Part shown: piece by piece, positions 49,904 to 61,309 of the stretch
Position numbering within the stretch: the stretch's first letter is position 1
How the letters are laid out: each line of letters opens with the position of its first letter
Origin: Angiostrongylus vasorum
Taxonomy: Eukaryota > Nematoda > Chromadorea > Rhabditida > Metastrongylidae
DNA: 64,000 nt
Assembly (NCBI GenBank): GCA_018806985.1
Contig: JADANN010000321.1
Location: forward strand, 1 to 64,000
Reading direction: 5' to 3'
Position numbers and translations under genes: made by a program
Notes under the pieces: model-generated
What the model was told of the DNA's origin: nothing
The model's database searches: none
What the model saw: the letters and a program-made list of their open reading frames with translations, nothing else

Positions 49904-51029
49904 GTAATGATTTTGATGCTTCAGTATTAAACCATTGGTCTACTGTGTTATGATTATTTTTTTTAACGATTGACCAACTTAAATGATAGTGGGAAGAATT
50001 CATTGTATTATAACGTTTGACTTCACTTTTAACGAATAAAAGGTAGAAAGTTTGGCGTTAGTCAGTCCCTAAGGAATGCGCAGTTTGATCGACTCCATTC
50101 GTAGGATCACAGAGATCAATGAAGGCGTATTTTACTTCTACAATATTTTTTTCGTCGCTTACCAGTGTAATAAGCTGGTGTTTTTGTCCACTCAAACGAG
50201 GTATTCTGTCAATTTGCCAACACCACAGAGAGCTTGGTTAGGGCCTAGTGTGCGCTTAAACTGAGCAACAAGTGTTTACTGGAGTGGGTCTCTAACTAAT
50301 GTGCTACATGTGAATGCTTTTTATGGTTCGTATTCCAGACACAGTTGTACTTTGCGATATTCAAAGGAGATAAAGATGATACTAGATATGATCGTCCGAA
50401 GATAGTTAGATGGTTTACGAAAGAACAAAACTATCATTGTAGTTTCAAGACGGTAGGTGTAGTGTACAATTTCATGCGATCGAAACGTATTAGTCTGGGT
50501 AATCGTGAATGTTTTAATTGTCGCTATAAAATGTAGTACCACATACGAATGACTTCATCTCCCATTTCTATCATTTCATTTCTCAGACGAGAATTCTTTA
50601 ATGGTGTCCTCATATGCCTCACGTGTGCCCATTTTTTATTGTTATCAAGCAGAATACGGCAGCTAGGTAGTTCATTACGTCTAGCAGATTGGTGACGACG
50701 TGAGTCAGATATGCTGCATTTTCTTCTATTTTGTCGTATATAGAGCATTTTCACAGCACTATTTTGTAGTCATTTAATAGAATATCCAGCACAAAATATG
50801 TGGTGGATATCCTAAGCCTTACGCCGAGAAAAGCGAATTCTGCACCTAGTAAATTACAATAACATTTTTTCGAACAAGATCACTGGCCGGTAATTTAGGC
50901 GTTAACTTACTTGTAAGATCATTTCAAAACCGCTGTAATAAATCACATTAATCGCAAGGAATCGACGGGTATCAAAACAACACATAATAAACAAGGAATT
51001 TAATTCAAAATACCCTGTAAAACACTTCC
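49904..51029. other. AT-rich intronic sequence
   Basis: About 1.1 kb with only short reading frames on both strands and no recognisable domain. The stretch near 51,000-51,060 resembles 60,760-60,850 on the same strand (both read on the minus strand as GGAAGTGTTTT preceded by a CTGC-like run), so both may be ends of the same repeat. Confidence 0.5.
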
Positions 51030-51929
51030 AAATGGTGACAGCAGTGTGTTGGCATGGTAGACTAGTATCACCTGTATCATTACAAGCTGTCCAGTTATTC
51101 GTCGATTGACTCGAGCGAGTGTCGGTAAATCTTTCATTTCTTCTTGTCGCGTGCAGCAGTAGCCAAATGAATTCTGCTCACTCCAAAGACTTGTTGAGCA
51201 CCATGCCTCCTTTCTAGGATTTTCACGAAAAACTCCTACCATCGCAGATCGGAAGGATTTAGTCATTGACGGCACTTGTCCATGGGCTGTCCTTCATAGA
51301 CATTATGTGCCTGGCACGCCTTATCTTCGAGAGATTGCCGTGTTGAACGGCGTTTTTGATATCTGATCTTTAACTTAGGCTGGAGCTTCCGGATTCCTTC
51401 CCTCAATTGGGAGATACTCATAGCATCGTCCTCTCGAGTGCTCATTCAATAACACTCTTTAATCCTGCATACACTGCGACTAGGTTTCTGACGCACGCGC
51501 TAAGGCTAAGGGAAGAATCATGGAGTCGAAAAGGCAAGCGCACAGTCGGGTGTTCTTTGTTCTTAACACTACATTTTTTGATGTTCTTGAATGCTACTTA
51601 AAGCCTTTCGATTCCTCTTACTCAACACTAGAGTTAAATAGTTCAACGTTTTGACTTTCTAGGTAGAAGTGCCTAGAGCACTCAAAGATATTCTCACCAC
51701 TGATCGTGTGCGGGTAATATGAAACCAATCCACTCCTCATAGAAACCCTTTTTGCGAGATTTATTCCTGGACCATTTCTTCCACAGGTATTATCAAAGTC
51801 GGAAAGCATTCGTTTGAGTACTTATTGATGTTTGATAAGAACGATGTCATCAGCAAAGCGAAGATGGTGTAATTGTCAACGAACGATTTTTAGTCCAATG
51901 TATGTCCATTCCACTGCTCACACGACGTT

Positions 51930-52586
51930 TTGACTTATCTTAACCTTTTTGTTTACTGCCTATTCTTTTTAAGGGCAGGGTATGTTGCGAGGGTGGCCGT
52001 AAATAGTTTTGACCTCATGGTGTCGCCTTCGCATACTCTTCCATTGACGGCGATGTTAAAATCGTTATAGATTGGTGACATTTTGATTGCGAAACTTCTA
52101 CATAGCTTATGAAGGATTTGGACATGCTGTGTAGTTGCGCCCTGGCTTTCCACAGCTTTCATGACTCCTGTTATCTCAACTGAGTCAATAGCTTCTATGA
52201 TGTTGAGATATTTGCAAAACTCCGGACCACAGGTGTCTGAGGGTGGGGAACGAACGCGCTATTGTCCTTTCCTGGGAGTAACGCGTTCACCAGCACACCA
52301 TGCGGGTCCTTCGTTTCGCCTGTCTCTCAGCTAGTTTTATCGATCTTTTGCCATCAGCAATCACCCGTCAACGGAACAAGCTGAGAGACAGGCGAAACGA
52401 AGGACCCACATGGGAGTGGTGGTGAACGCGTTACTCTCCGGAAAGGACAATAGCGCCTTCGTTCCGCACCACAGACACCTGCGGTCCGAGTTTTGCAAAT
52501 ATCTCAGCATTATAGAAGTTAAATTTCACAACATACCCTGCCCTTAAAAAGAATAGGCAGTAAACAAAAAGGTTAAGATAAGTCAA
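51930..52586. repeat. Perfect 57-58 bp inverted duplication flanking the MITE
   Basis: The sequence at 51,930-51,987 (starting TTGACTTATCTTAACC, ending GGGCAGGGTATGTTG) is exactly the reverse complement of 52,529-52,586. The left copy sits inside the RTE between the segment for LFTATL and the segment preceding RFADD, where RTE proteins need only a few residues, so it is extra sequence there. The right copy lies just upstream (in RTE sense) of the MITE insertion. Identity is complete, although the host RTE is heavily decayed, so the copying is recent. Confidence 0.85.
52199..52510. mobile_element. MITE-like foldback element, copy B
   Basis: About 312 bp that is almost entirely palindromic. 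The left arm (about 52,199-52,337) begins GATGTTGAGATATTTGC and ends CGCCTGTCTCTCAGC. The right arm (about 52,380-52,510) is its reverse complement with scattered mismatches. A loop of about 40 bases lies between. It shares ends and the TCCTTCGTTTCGCCTG block with copy A at 43,310. It interrupts the RTE reverse transcriptase just before the AIDSVE motif: coding for the residues upstream resumes at about 52,511. No coding capacity, so it would need a transposase in trans. Confidence 0.85.
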
Positions 52587-54295
52587 TAGCTTTTTAAATC
52601 GATGAAAGTGTCGGTCGCTCAGTGTTCTGTCAATCTTAACTAGGAGAACTGAAGTGGAAAGTTGGTAGATGACAGACAGTAAGCAGGTTGGAGATAGTTG
52701 CTGATATCGTTGAGGTCTTGCTAATTTTCCACTAAGTAGGGACCCTTGCATTCAGACATGTAACGTGTGAAGAGCCGAGCAGAATGTGTTTATGAGGACT
52801 GGCGGAAGCCACTCCATGTGTTCAGATCTTATCCTGTCCGCACATGGTGTTGTTCGATTTTTCTTCGACGAAACGACGAAAGGCGAAATGTTCGATTTAG
52901 GGAAGAACAGCCAGTGAAATGACCTATCCATTCTCCTTTATTTCACACGACGGAAGGACTACGTGGCTAATGGAGAGATCCGCGTTGCAATCGTGAATGA
53001 TTTTTTCCATCGCCATTCTGGAAGCTGCAACTGTTCCATCTGGGCGTCGGAGTGCAATAATCTTGGTTTTCTACTGGCGTATTTTAAGTGGGTTTTGCGA
53101 ATGTTTTTCTCACTCTCTGAAGCTCTGATCATAACTACTGCTCTTCCCTGTTTATGATCTTTCTTTATCCACTGCCTGCACTGCCTTGCAAGCTCGGATG
53201 TGAGTTGTCTGCTGTCACTAGCTCATACTACTCCGTACTGGCGTATCAGCTCGAGTATTGTTGAAGACAGATGTCTATTAGTAGCCTTCGAACTCTCAGT
53301 TTTCATGGCGTTAATGTAAAGAAGTTCAATAATCCAATCGTATTCCCCCATCGACGTTATAAAGAATGGCATCGTTCCATTAGTCGACTGATGAGATGAG
53401 TAGTTCTTTTAAATTTAGCTCATTTTCTCCTTTTTGCGAGAGCCGAAATGTTTAAGGAGGGAGGCAATGGTGTGATATGCTGCAAAATTTTGATGGAACA
53501 GCGAAATCAACTAAGCAAAACTTTTGATTTATCATGACATGGTCTATTTCTTTATGATACTATTTGCTAGGCGACTCTGACGTCCAGCCTTGAGAATGAT
53601 GCTTGCGGAATTGCGAGATACCGTGTTTGATCTTGGTCGTTATGAGAAACTTAGAAAGATGCTCACTTCGCTCCCCCAGTTCTAATCAATAGGTTCCGAT
53701 GTGAATCTCTTCAAACGTTCTTCTGGATTCAGTCTTAGCGTTGAAATATCCAATGTTAACCTTAAATAACGTAGCGAGCTTTCTTTATAACTTCTCCAAG
53801 CTCACACAAAACGTCTTGACTTCGTCATCGCCATAGCTTGATATCGGTGCGTATATGACGAAGATTGTCAATGTCGGTATTCACCCACATCTCTCTAGCC
53901 GTAAACGTCCGATTCAGATTGTTATTTAATCTATTTTCATATCAGCCGCTTACTCCTCTATTGTCACTCGTTTAAATGAACATTCTTCTCCGATTTCACA
54001 GACGGCGTTGACTGGGAGGCATCTTTCCATCTGTTTGAGTTCAGTGAAATAGTAACTTATACTTCTTACCTGTATGGTCAAGCCCTGTATCGAGGACTAA
54101 GGGACAGCTGAGCTTTCAATGAAGGCACAGATCGTGGCTTTATTCCTTTACGATTTAGGCAGCCTAGAATGGCCCTAAGGTCTTGGCCGCTCCTTCGTAC
54201 TCATTTATAGACCATTGTAGCAAATACAAGCTTGCACAGCATACCATGTAAACGCTTCTATAAAAGCGTGACGTCCGCAGCCCTCAAGTTAGCGA

Positions 54296-55916
54296 AAATT
54301 GTCTCTAACCAAAAAAATGTTTCGTAATGATACGAAATTAGGGTGCCACCTAATCGCCAACCACACAAAATTAAGAATAACCGCGAATGGCCCAAGATGT
54401 TTTAGTGGAAAAAAATCGCACAAATAATTGATCTTTGAGACCATTTCATCGTTTCATGTTACCAGAAGCTTAAAGTTTTGTCATTAAACCTCACATTTTC
54501 GCTTCGTATTTGGATGTTTTCAGAATGTTGACCACACTCGCACTCTCATTCAAACCACTCAGCATCTTTCTTTACGATATAGTTTTATTCTGTACAGTGA
54601 AACTGTGCAAACCTTTCGTTCCTTAACTGCGTTGGAAGCCGTTACAAAGCTGAACTCGTTCAAGCCATCAGCGACAAAAATGAACTTCAGCCAAGCAATA
54701 GTTATGCAAGAGTTTACAAAAGAAGCCAAGCTACCCGGCGTTCATAGACTTGTGCACTATATTCCATGTGATTACGATTATCGGTTAGTTGAATATCCAA
54801 ATAGTCCTAAAAAAGAGAAAAAAAAGAAGAAGAAAAAAGAAGAGAAAGAAGAGGGAATAAGAAGAAAGAGGTTTAAAATATAAGCTCTCGCTTCTATTTT
54901 CTACTACAATGAGTTGCATTTTTTGAAGAGAGGACGATAAAGACAGAGAAATGTTTATCAACGTAATGAACGAGGGAAATCTGACTACACGGACTATGGT
55001 CGTTTCGAACACGCGGTCTGCTGAAGAAGTTACGCAATTGTACGACGAAAATGCGAGGAACAGTATCGGAATTGATAACATTAATAACATTACTGAATAT
55101 GTCATAAGGTTCGGTGAGTAGTTTACGACAATGTGATTCAGCTTAACTCCTTTTTCAAAATCAAAAAGATGCTGACGTGGTGCATTGAAGAAGCTCATTC
55201 TCACAAATACGTGTTCTATTTCACCAAAAATGAAATATGCATTGGTGACAGATGAACCTTAATAACTTAAATACTTTGTGCATGATTAAGGTTTTTTGGA
55301 AAGAGTAGCTTTATTAACACTGGCTGAAAACGAATTTATGTTAAAAAATTCCAGACTTTTTCGCTCCTAATATTCACTGTTCAAGTTTTTCTATATTACG
55401 GCATGGCTATGGATTGCTGTAACTTTTTGCTTTTATGTTACCACTATTGCAGTAGGTGGAAACACACTTTGATCGAGATCACGCTCGGCATTTCTCTGCT
55501 TCGAAGTTTAACACACGGTTACTATGCCGTAGCACGCACCGCATTCGTATGTACCCAACCCGGATGTCGTATAGTGTGAAGTTTTCCTAATGGTTAACGC
55601 TTCATCAACTAGAAATAGCACTTTAGGAAATTGATCCCACTCTCATCGCTCATTTAGTTGTATTTGAATGAGCTTCAACCACAACATAATAGAAAATTGC
55701 ATCTCACCAGCACTCAATCTGAGGGTGAGACATTGTATGTCTTACACCTATCTTGAACGGAAACTCCACTTATTTGGCACAGTTAAGAAGATAGTTGCCT
55801 TGCAATTCATTGGGAAAGGACAACTTTGGTTGCTCTTATCCAATGTGATAGAAATAATGTGTGGCTGAGAGTCATAGTCGTGGACAAAGAGAACTGATTG
55901 CCCCACACTGAATCCA
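54296..55916. other. Intronic sequence without a supported gene
   Basis: AT-rich. One plus-strand frame at 54,605-54,883 (92 codons) begins MQTFRSLTALEAV and ends in a Lys/Glu-rich tail encoded by a purine-rich low-complexity run (about 54,808-54,865). It has no family I know, no clear splice sites, and lies inside the predicted intron, so I do not call it a gene. Confidence 0.5.
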
Positions 55917-57065
55917 TTAGGCAGTTCAGAAATAAATGAGCGTTTTTAACGAAATCATTTACAATGTCGTAACTTTTTCCAAAGCAAAAACTAAAACCGA
56001 CTTTATTAACTAAAATTTTTATTTGATTTCGAACTTGAATTTATTTGCCATTTGAATTTGCACATTTTTGCTAACAAGAAATAGGTTTATTTATTCCAGC
56101 CGTGTAAAATTCTGGAGTTCTGGAAGCGATGGATTCGTTGAAGGCATTTTTTGCGTCGTCGTGATTGGTGAAGCATTTCTCGCGCAGGAATTTGTCAAGG
56201 TGCCTGACGAACTGATAATCGAAGACGAGAGGTCTGACGAATATGAATGAATATGGCGGATAAAGGTTTCCTACCCTAACTCGTTCAACTTCCACAGCGC
56301 TGGTTTCCCAACGTAAGACCGGGCGTTGACGTGGAGAAGACTGGTCCTTTTTCCTTGACTAATGCCGTTCGTTGTTCTTGGAGTTTACTGTGCAAATCGT
56401 CAATTTTTTGGCAACATTTCTCTGCCATAAACGTTCCGCCCGGATTCAAAATGCTGTGATAAATCATCCTGCTGCAGACCACCATACAGTCACCATAACT
56501 TTTTGCGATGCAATTTCGGCATTGGGAAGTGCTTTGGAGCCTGATCGCTCGTGCGGCTCCCACTTGTCGAGTTTTTTCTCTTCTTGTGCGATTCAAGTGA
56601 GTAGGAATTGTTCTTGCTCTTATGCCAAGCTGTTGTGCAAGCCCTTCAACAGTTCTTTGCATGCTTGCTTCGAGTAGTGCCTTCAATTCGTCGTCGTCAA
56701 GTTCATTAAGACGTCCGCGGCCATCCTTATCTTCAAAGTCAAAACCACCAAATCGGAATTTCCAGAACCACGTTCGCACTGTTGATACACCAACATTACT
56801 TTAACCCTAAACATCATTAATGTTTCCAGTCGTCTCTGCTGCACTACGACCGAGTTTGAATTCATAAAAGAAGATTTGACGTTTTTAACATCTAAGACTG
56901 CAAAACTCAAAATTAATGAAAAAAATTTAACTTTTTACGAAAAAGTGAAAAAATTAGCTTTCTAATAATTTATGATATTGCAAGGTACAACGAGTTTTTT
57001 ATTGGTAAAATACACATTAAGACAAAAAATATTTTGAAACGCCCATTCATTTCTGAATCATTTAA
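55917..57065 (-). mobile_element. Mariner element with both terminal inverted repeats, decayed
   Basis: A 1,149-bp element. The left end reads TTAGGCAGTTCAGAAAT then AAATGAGCG. The right end, on the minus strand, reads TTAAATGATTCAGAAATG then AATGGGCG. The right flank keeps a TA; the left flank has CA where TA is expected. It is shorter than the usual 1.3 kb, mostly because the transposase gene has lost its middle part. The family looks like the Hsmar1/cecropia group and the hookworm mariner called bandit, judged from motifs such as EFKLGR-SAAETT and FYTAGIN. That subfamily call is inference. Confidence 0.87.
56045..56910 (-). pseudogene. Mariner transposase pseudogene
   Basis: Read across frames from about 56,910 down to 56,045, the minus strand encodes a mariner transposase. 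The N-terminal helix-turn-helix half gives EFKLGRSAAETTGNIND, then VSTVRTWFWKFRFGG with DFEDKDGRGR, then LDDDELKALLEA and TIPTHLNR. The central part carrying the first catalytic Asp is missing. LNPGGTFMAEKCCQ and ALVKEKGPV follow. The block that should be HDNARPH reads HVNARSY after a frameshift, so the second catalytic Asp is Val. The C-terminal part has PPYS followed by a scrambled third-Asp region, then FTNHDDAKNAFNES and FYTAGINKPIS. At least three frameshifts and several stops; inactive. The first stretch also has an in-phase stop pair in the region before VSTVRTW. Confidence 0.87.
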
Positions 57066-58509
57066 TACTTCCGGTTTCCTTAACTAGACGCCAAGCACAC
57101 TATTTTCAATTAACAGTCACCTGTTTCTGGAGAAAAGTATGTTCTCACATTGATGTTTAGTATCTGACAGTTAACAGCATTATCAGATTTGAAGTAGATT
57201 TTGTTTCATTAGATAGACTGAACAACGAACTTCTTTGAACCATCTGTTAACGAAACAAGTTTTGCTACTTTAGAGCAACACTATTTATTTCAATGATGGA
57301 AGTGGAATTCGCAAAAAAGACCAAATCGCTGCAGAACCGCGTTGCCAAAAAAATTTGCTCAAAAGGAGCATGTCCAAAAGACCGTGAAACACGTGCATGA
57401 TAGCTAGCCCCACTCCCACCCCAACCAGAATGAACATATTGGCAGTTGACCTGTCTAGGAAGAGCATCCTACTCCCCAATTAGCCCTGATAAGCAGCCTC
57501 TAGTGAAGGCTTGGAAACAATCTGACAGTGTTATTCCAGAATTCCAGTGAGAAGAAACTCGGTTATGATTAAGCGGGAATCATGAAGGAAACCAAATTTT
57601 GGGGCCCATACGTAAATCCGATTACCTTGTTGGATGACAGATGCAAGATTGGAAGACAACGATGAGAATAGAGGGAGTACAGCGATTTACGAAAGATATG
57701 TAGACACCTCACGTAAATAATGATTTGAAAGCATTTTCCAGAACCTTTTCGAGGTGAAGCTCTTATCCTTCTGCACAGATGTCGCCGAATCGTGAAATCA
57801 ATAGATTGAACTGTTCTGCACGGACCTGAAATATCTTATCAATTTTTGCTAGTTTCACTGGAAATGAACAAAATTCTTCCAAAACTGTGATGCTAGAAAA
57901 GAACTTTTCTGGGGACTTGGCGTTGTCGTTGGTAACTGGTATGGTATTTCACACCTCTACAATGATAAAACAATTGAAAAGGACGCCACAATTTCTGCAA
58001 AATTTATGTAAAATAAAATCATTTTCATCTACAACTTCGCGGATCAACAAAATAAAAAATTAAAAACAACATAGCACAAGAAAATTCCCGAGATATCTGC
58101 TTCCGGGTATTCCAACTTTTTATTAATTATATGTTGCTCTCCTTCAATCGATCTAGTACTGCAGAAGTTTCCTTGTAGTTTTCCTTATTCAACCATTGTA
58201 ATGTTGAAGTAGTAATCTTAATCATGTCTGAAGTGCTGCGCTGTGATAAGAGTGCTCTGGAAGGGTTGAACAAGTTGTGAAGGTGTCTAATGCTCAGCTT
58301 CATCGTCTTCTCAAGAATGCTTTGTTTCTGTTTTTCGTGGAAACCACCGCCTATTTTTTCCAAATCTATTGAATTGTACCATTTAGTTGAATAAAAGCAT
58401 TGGTGCAATCTCAACAAATTGCTGTCGCAGGCTTTCAAGGAGGTTTTCTTTCTGACGGATTACTTGCGAAAAAATTCTTTTCCTTCATGACAATTTTTCC
58501 GACTAGAAG
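57066..58509. other. Intronic sequence, possibly old repeats
   Basis: About 1.4 kb without a gene I can support. A moderately GC-rich stretch near 57,330-57,480 differs from its surroundings and may be an unclassified repeat. A minus-strand frame of 103 codons at 58,127-58,438 (containing LHNLFNPSRALL) lies just beyond the end of the Penelope-like element and matches no family I know; it may be that element's 3' region. Confidence 0.5.
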
Positions 58510-59870
58510 AAAACTGCTAAAATGTACTAAGGTACGAGGCCAGATCACGCGTGATCTCCGGGGATTCCTCTCTGCTGTTCATTCTAGGGTTCCTGGTATT
58601 TATTCAAAAAGCCTCTAGAAGTTTGCACGTTGGTGTTTTGGCGTCCTGTGCGAGGATATTGACTTTAATATCAAAATCCTCTCCCGCTATGTTTTTGTGC
58701 TCTATGCGTCCTCAGTGGGCTACTTAGTCTCGCTTTTCGTTTGCCATCTAGGTATTCTTTTATGCGGATACATAAAGGTGTGCTCGTTTCGACAATATAT
58801 CTGTCTCCGCGAGTACTACAAGAGATCAGGTATATCGTACCTGAACTCAAGCAGTGACCGTCCTTGCCGTAAGGGCAAATTACGCAACTTTGTGCTTGGC
58901 ATAGGCGGTCAAATAATCGGTTACGAACTAATTGACGACGAAGGGAATCGAGTGGTATTTTTTCCACTATCGCTACCAATTCCTCTAGACCTGCCCCTTC
59001 TTAAGCATGGTTTGTAGCTACACTTACTTCATCGCTAATGAAGGGCAACATAAACGGAGTATTGTCTTGGCCACGTTTTTCCTTTTGGGACATCGCTCTC
59101 CTTCTAGACTTATCTCGTGCGGTTACTATTTCGCAGCCATCGAAGATGGCTATTTGTCGAGCTAACTCGCGCAATTCTTCGTTTAGTTCCCTGGTTGTGC
59201 ACACAGAGGTGGCTGTTCGAAACATGTTTCTCACCAGCGCCCTCTTTGTGTTTGAAGGATGGGAAGAAAGGAAATGAACGAAGATGTTCTTGTTACTTGG
59301 TTTTCGGTACCATTTTGTCATGTGACCGTTATCCGATAAGATGATTTGAACGTTAAGGAATGCAAGCCAATCTTCTTTTGGTTTCTCATGGGTAAATTTG
59401 ATGTACTCAGATGCTCATTCAGCAATTCGAAGCATTTGTCCATCTCCTCCTGAGTACAGAAGATGACAAAACAGTCATCTATGTATCTACAGTAGAGTAC
59501 CAGCTGGAGATCAGTAACGGGGACTTCTATTCTAGACATAAATGCAATGGCAAGCCTTGGCGCCAGTCGCTGTCCCATTGCCAGCCCTCTCAATTGCGCC
59601 TACTATTCCCTGAGCATCTGAAAATCGAGCAGTTCAGGCACTAAGAGAGCCATGAGCTGCTGAATTGATAAGTCATGCATATTTATTCCTGCTTCATGTT
59701 CAACAAGTTCTAGGATGGCTTGCATTGCGGCGTCATTCGATGCGTTGGTGTACAGCGCGGAAACGTCGAAGGACTCCATTACGCACGCCTTATTAGGGAG
59801 ACGCGTTACGTAGACGTTCTAGGAACATTTAAGTGTTCGTAAAGCTTCTGCTTGCTTTTTTTTTCTTTCC
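58510..59870 (-). mobile_element. Penelope-like element, copy C (RT plus GIY-YIG), decayed
   Basis: On the minus strand, in three frames, the order is as follows. ESFDVSALYTN (RT motif with catalytic Asp) is near 59,770, INMHDLSIQQLM near 59,690, and RGLAMGQRLAP near 59,580. YCRYIDDCF (the YIDD catalytic motif) lies near 59,500, and QEEMDKCFELLNE near 59,440. TKWYRKPSNKNIFVHFLSSH is near 59,300 and MLPFISDE near 59,060. The endonuclease follows: CVICPYG with a Cys/His motif near 58,880, IYLISC then GDRYIVETSTPLCIRIKEYL (GIY-YIG fold; canonical YIGET reads YIVET) near 58,770-58,830, and EITRDLAS near 58,540. It is the most complete of the three copies but broken by frameshifts and stops. Confidence 0.87.
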
Positions 59871-61309
59871 GTTGTCATCGGGTCGGAACTGTGGAGGGCG
59901 TGCCAGAAAATTTTAGTTTTCACAAAGAGAAAATTGTTTTGGCATATGGTCAATTTGGATCGTCAGAGTTTTAGTAGATACATTTGACCGTTTTTATCTT
60001 AAGATATTCGCTTTTTTGCTAGTTCGCTAACTCCCTTTGTTTTTATACTAAAAGCGACATTTCTCGGTGTTGTTCAGTACCGCTCAAAAAATGAACACTT
60101 ATAACTTTTATCCAAATTATTCAGTCGAGTTTCATAATGTTTTTTGGAGCACTTTTTCTATTTTGATGTTCGTTATTTCACTATAAGTGAAATGTTTCGA
60201 GGACAAAGCACTATACTTGGCGGAACTGGTAGTACAATTCTTAAACAGAACAATTTTTTTGCATAAATTTTTCATTTTCAAGTTCGCTATTTAGCAGATT
60301 GGTACCATAGCGGCCGTCGGTCGTACCGCCATGTTTTAACTCACTCACCTCAACGGATGGACAGTGTAGTGTCTACGGAGATCTAGAGCAAACAATCGTA
60401 TGCGCACTATAGTGTTCATATTGACGTTATTGCGTTCCAGCGTTGTTTTTTTTAACTACACTATACTCATTCGACAGCTAATTTCATTGCTTTCGTACTT
60501 GAGTTTCCCACTACTCATCTCGACGTATTTAGTGGAAGACTAATAGAAAGCGGTGAATGTGCAAGGAAGCTATTCTGCGTTCAATGTGACTCAAATCTTG
60601 ATTCAGCACTTTCTCTGTTTGATTGTAGAGGTGTTTGGTTGGGTAGATTGCGGTCAACTTGACCTTTTTGAGGGTTTGAGAAAGACGAAATCCACCGAAA
60701 CTCCAGCTTAACTGGATTGAGAAATAAAATGGTGTCTCGCATTTGTGTAACAAAGTATAAAGAATTATATAAACTGCAAAACACTTCCGAATGCCGGCAG
60801 CAATGCATTTGCAATGCGGACCATCGTAACACATAGTAAATAGTGGGATACATACCACTTATGGGACGGTAGCTTAAGGTCTCTTCTACAATACTGTCAT
60901 GTTGAAAATCACTCAAGCCCTCTATTTATTGATGAGAGGTCTTTTTCATTGCCAAACATCAGAAAATTCGCAGCTGACGAAAAAATTGTGCGTAGTCCGT
61001 TGGGCCAGCAGCACAATACGGCAACCGGTGCGGAAAGTGCTAAATGATCATCTAAGTTAGTACTGTGTTGCAGGAGTTCTCATTTATTTTGGTAATCCAA
61101 TAATGTTTAAGACTTTGCTACCATAAGGATACCACGAAATAAAGAAAAGGCACCAAATAAAAGCTAAGACACTGTGACTTCGAGTGCAGCTCCAGCTTTA
61201 CTAAGTTCAACGCCGATTTGTGCCCTCCAGATCATTTCCCCTTATAGGCAACCGCTGATATCACCGATAGACTAAGAGAAAACTGGCTAATGGAAAGACA
61301 ACTCAAGGA
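59871..61309. other. Intronic sequence with one Penelope-like end fragment
   Basis: AT-rich without a gene. The stretch at about 60,625-60,735 (GTGTTTGGTTGGGTAGATTG and following) aligns loosely with the 3' tail of Penelope-like copy B near 48,620-48,740, so it is probably a solo end fragment of that family. Further right, 60,760-60,850 resembles 51,000-51,060. The rest shows nothing I can name. Confidence 0.45.

Larger units (their letters stand above)
51030..54295 (-). pseudogene. Near full-length RTE-type LINE, decayed
   Basis: The minus strand carries almost the whole RTE protein in degenerate form. The presumed 5' leader lies around 54,200-54,295. The endonuclease follows: LTIQV near 54,090, IGRLRLERCG near 53,910, YAPISSYGDDEV near 53,850, FNAKTESRRT near 53,750. 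The linker is near 53,150-53,400. The reverse transcriptase then shows DRIRSEHM near 52,810, CLLSVIYQL near 52,670, AIDSVE with the first catalytic Asp near 52,180, EGDTM near 52,025, and RFADDIVLI with the ADD motif near 51,850. Next come DFDNTC near 51,800, LVSYYPHTISG near 51,710, and a C-terminal TLARVNRR near 51,115. Stops and frameshifts are frequent. It is interrupted by the MITE at 52,199-52,510 and by a 57-58 bp insertion at 51,930. Not functional. Confidence 0.87.

Noticed and set aside
54605..54883. 92-codon plus-strand frame with a Lys/Glu tail
   Set aside because: The tail comes from a purine-rich low-complexity run. No domain, no convincing splice or regulatory context, and it lies in a predicted intron.
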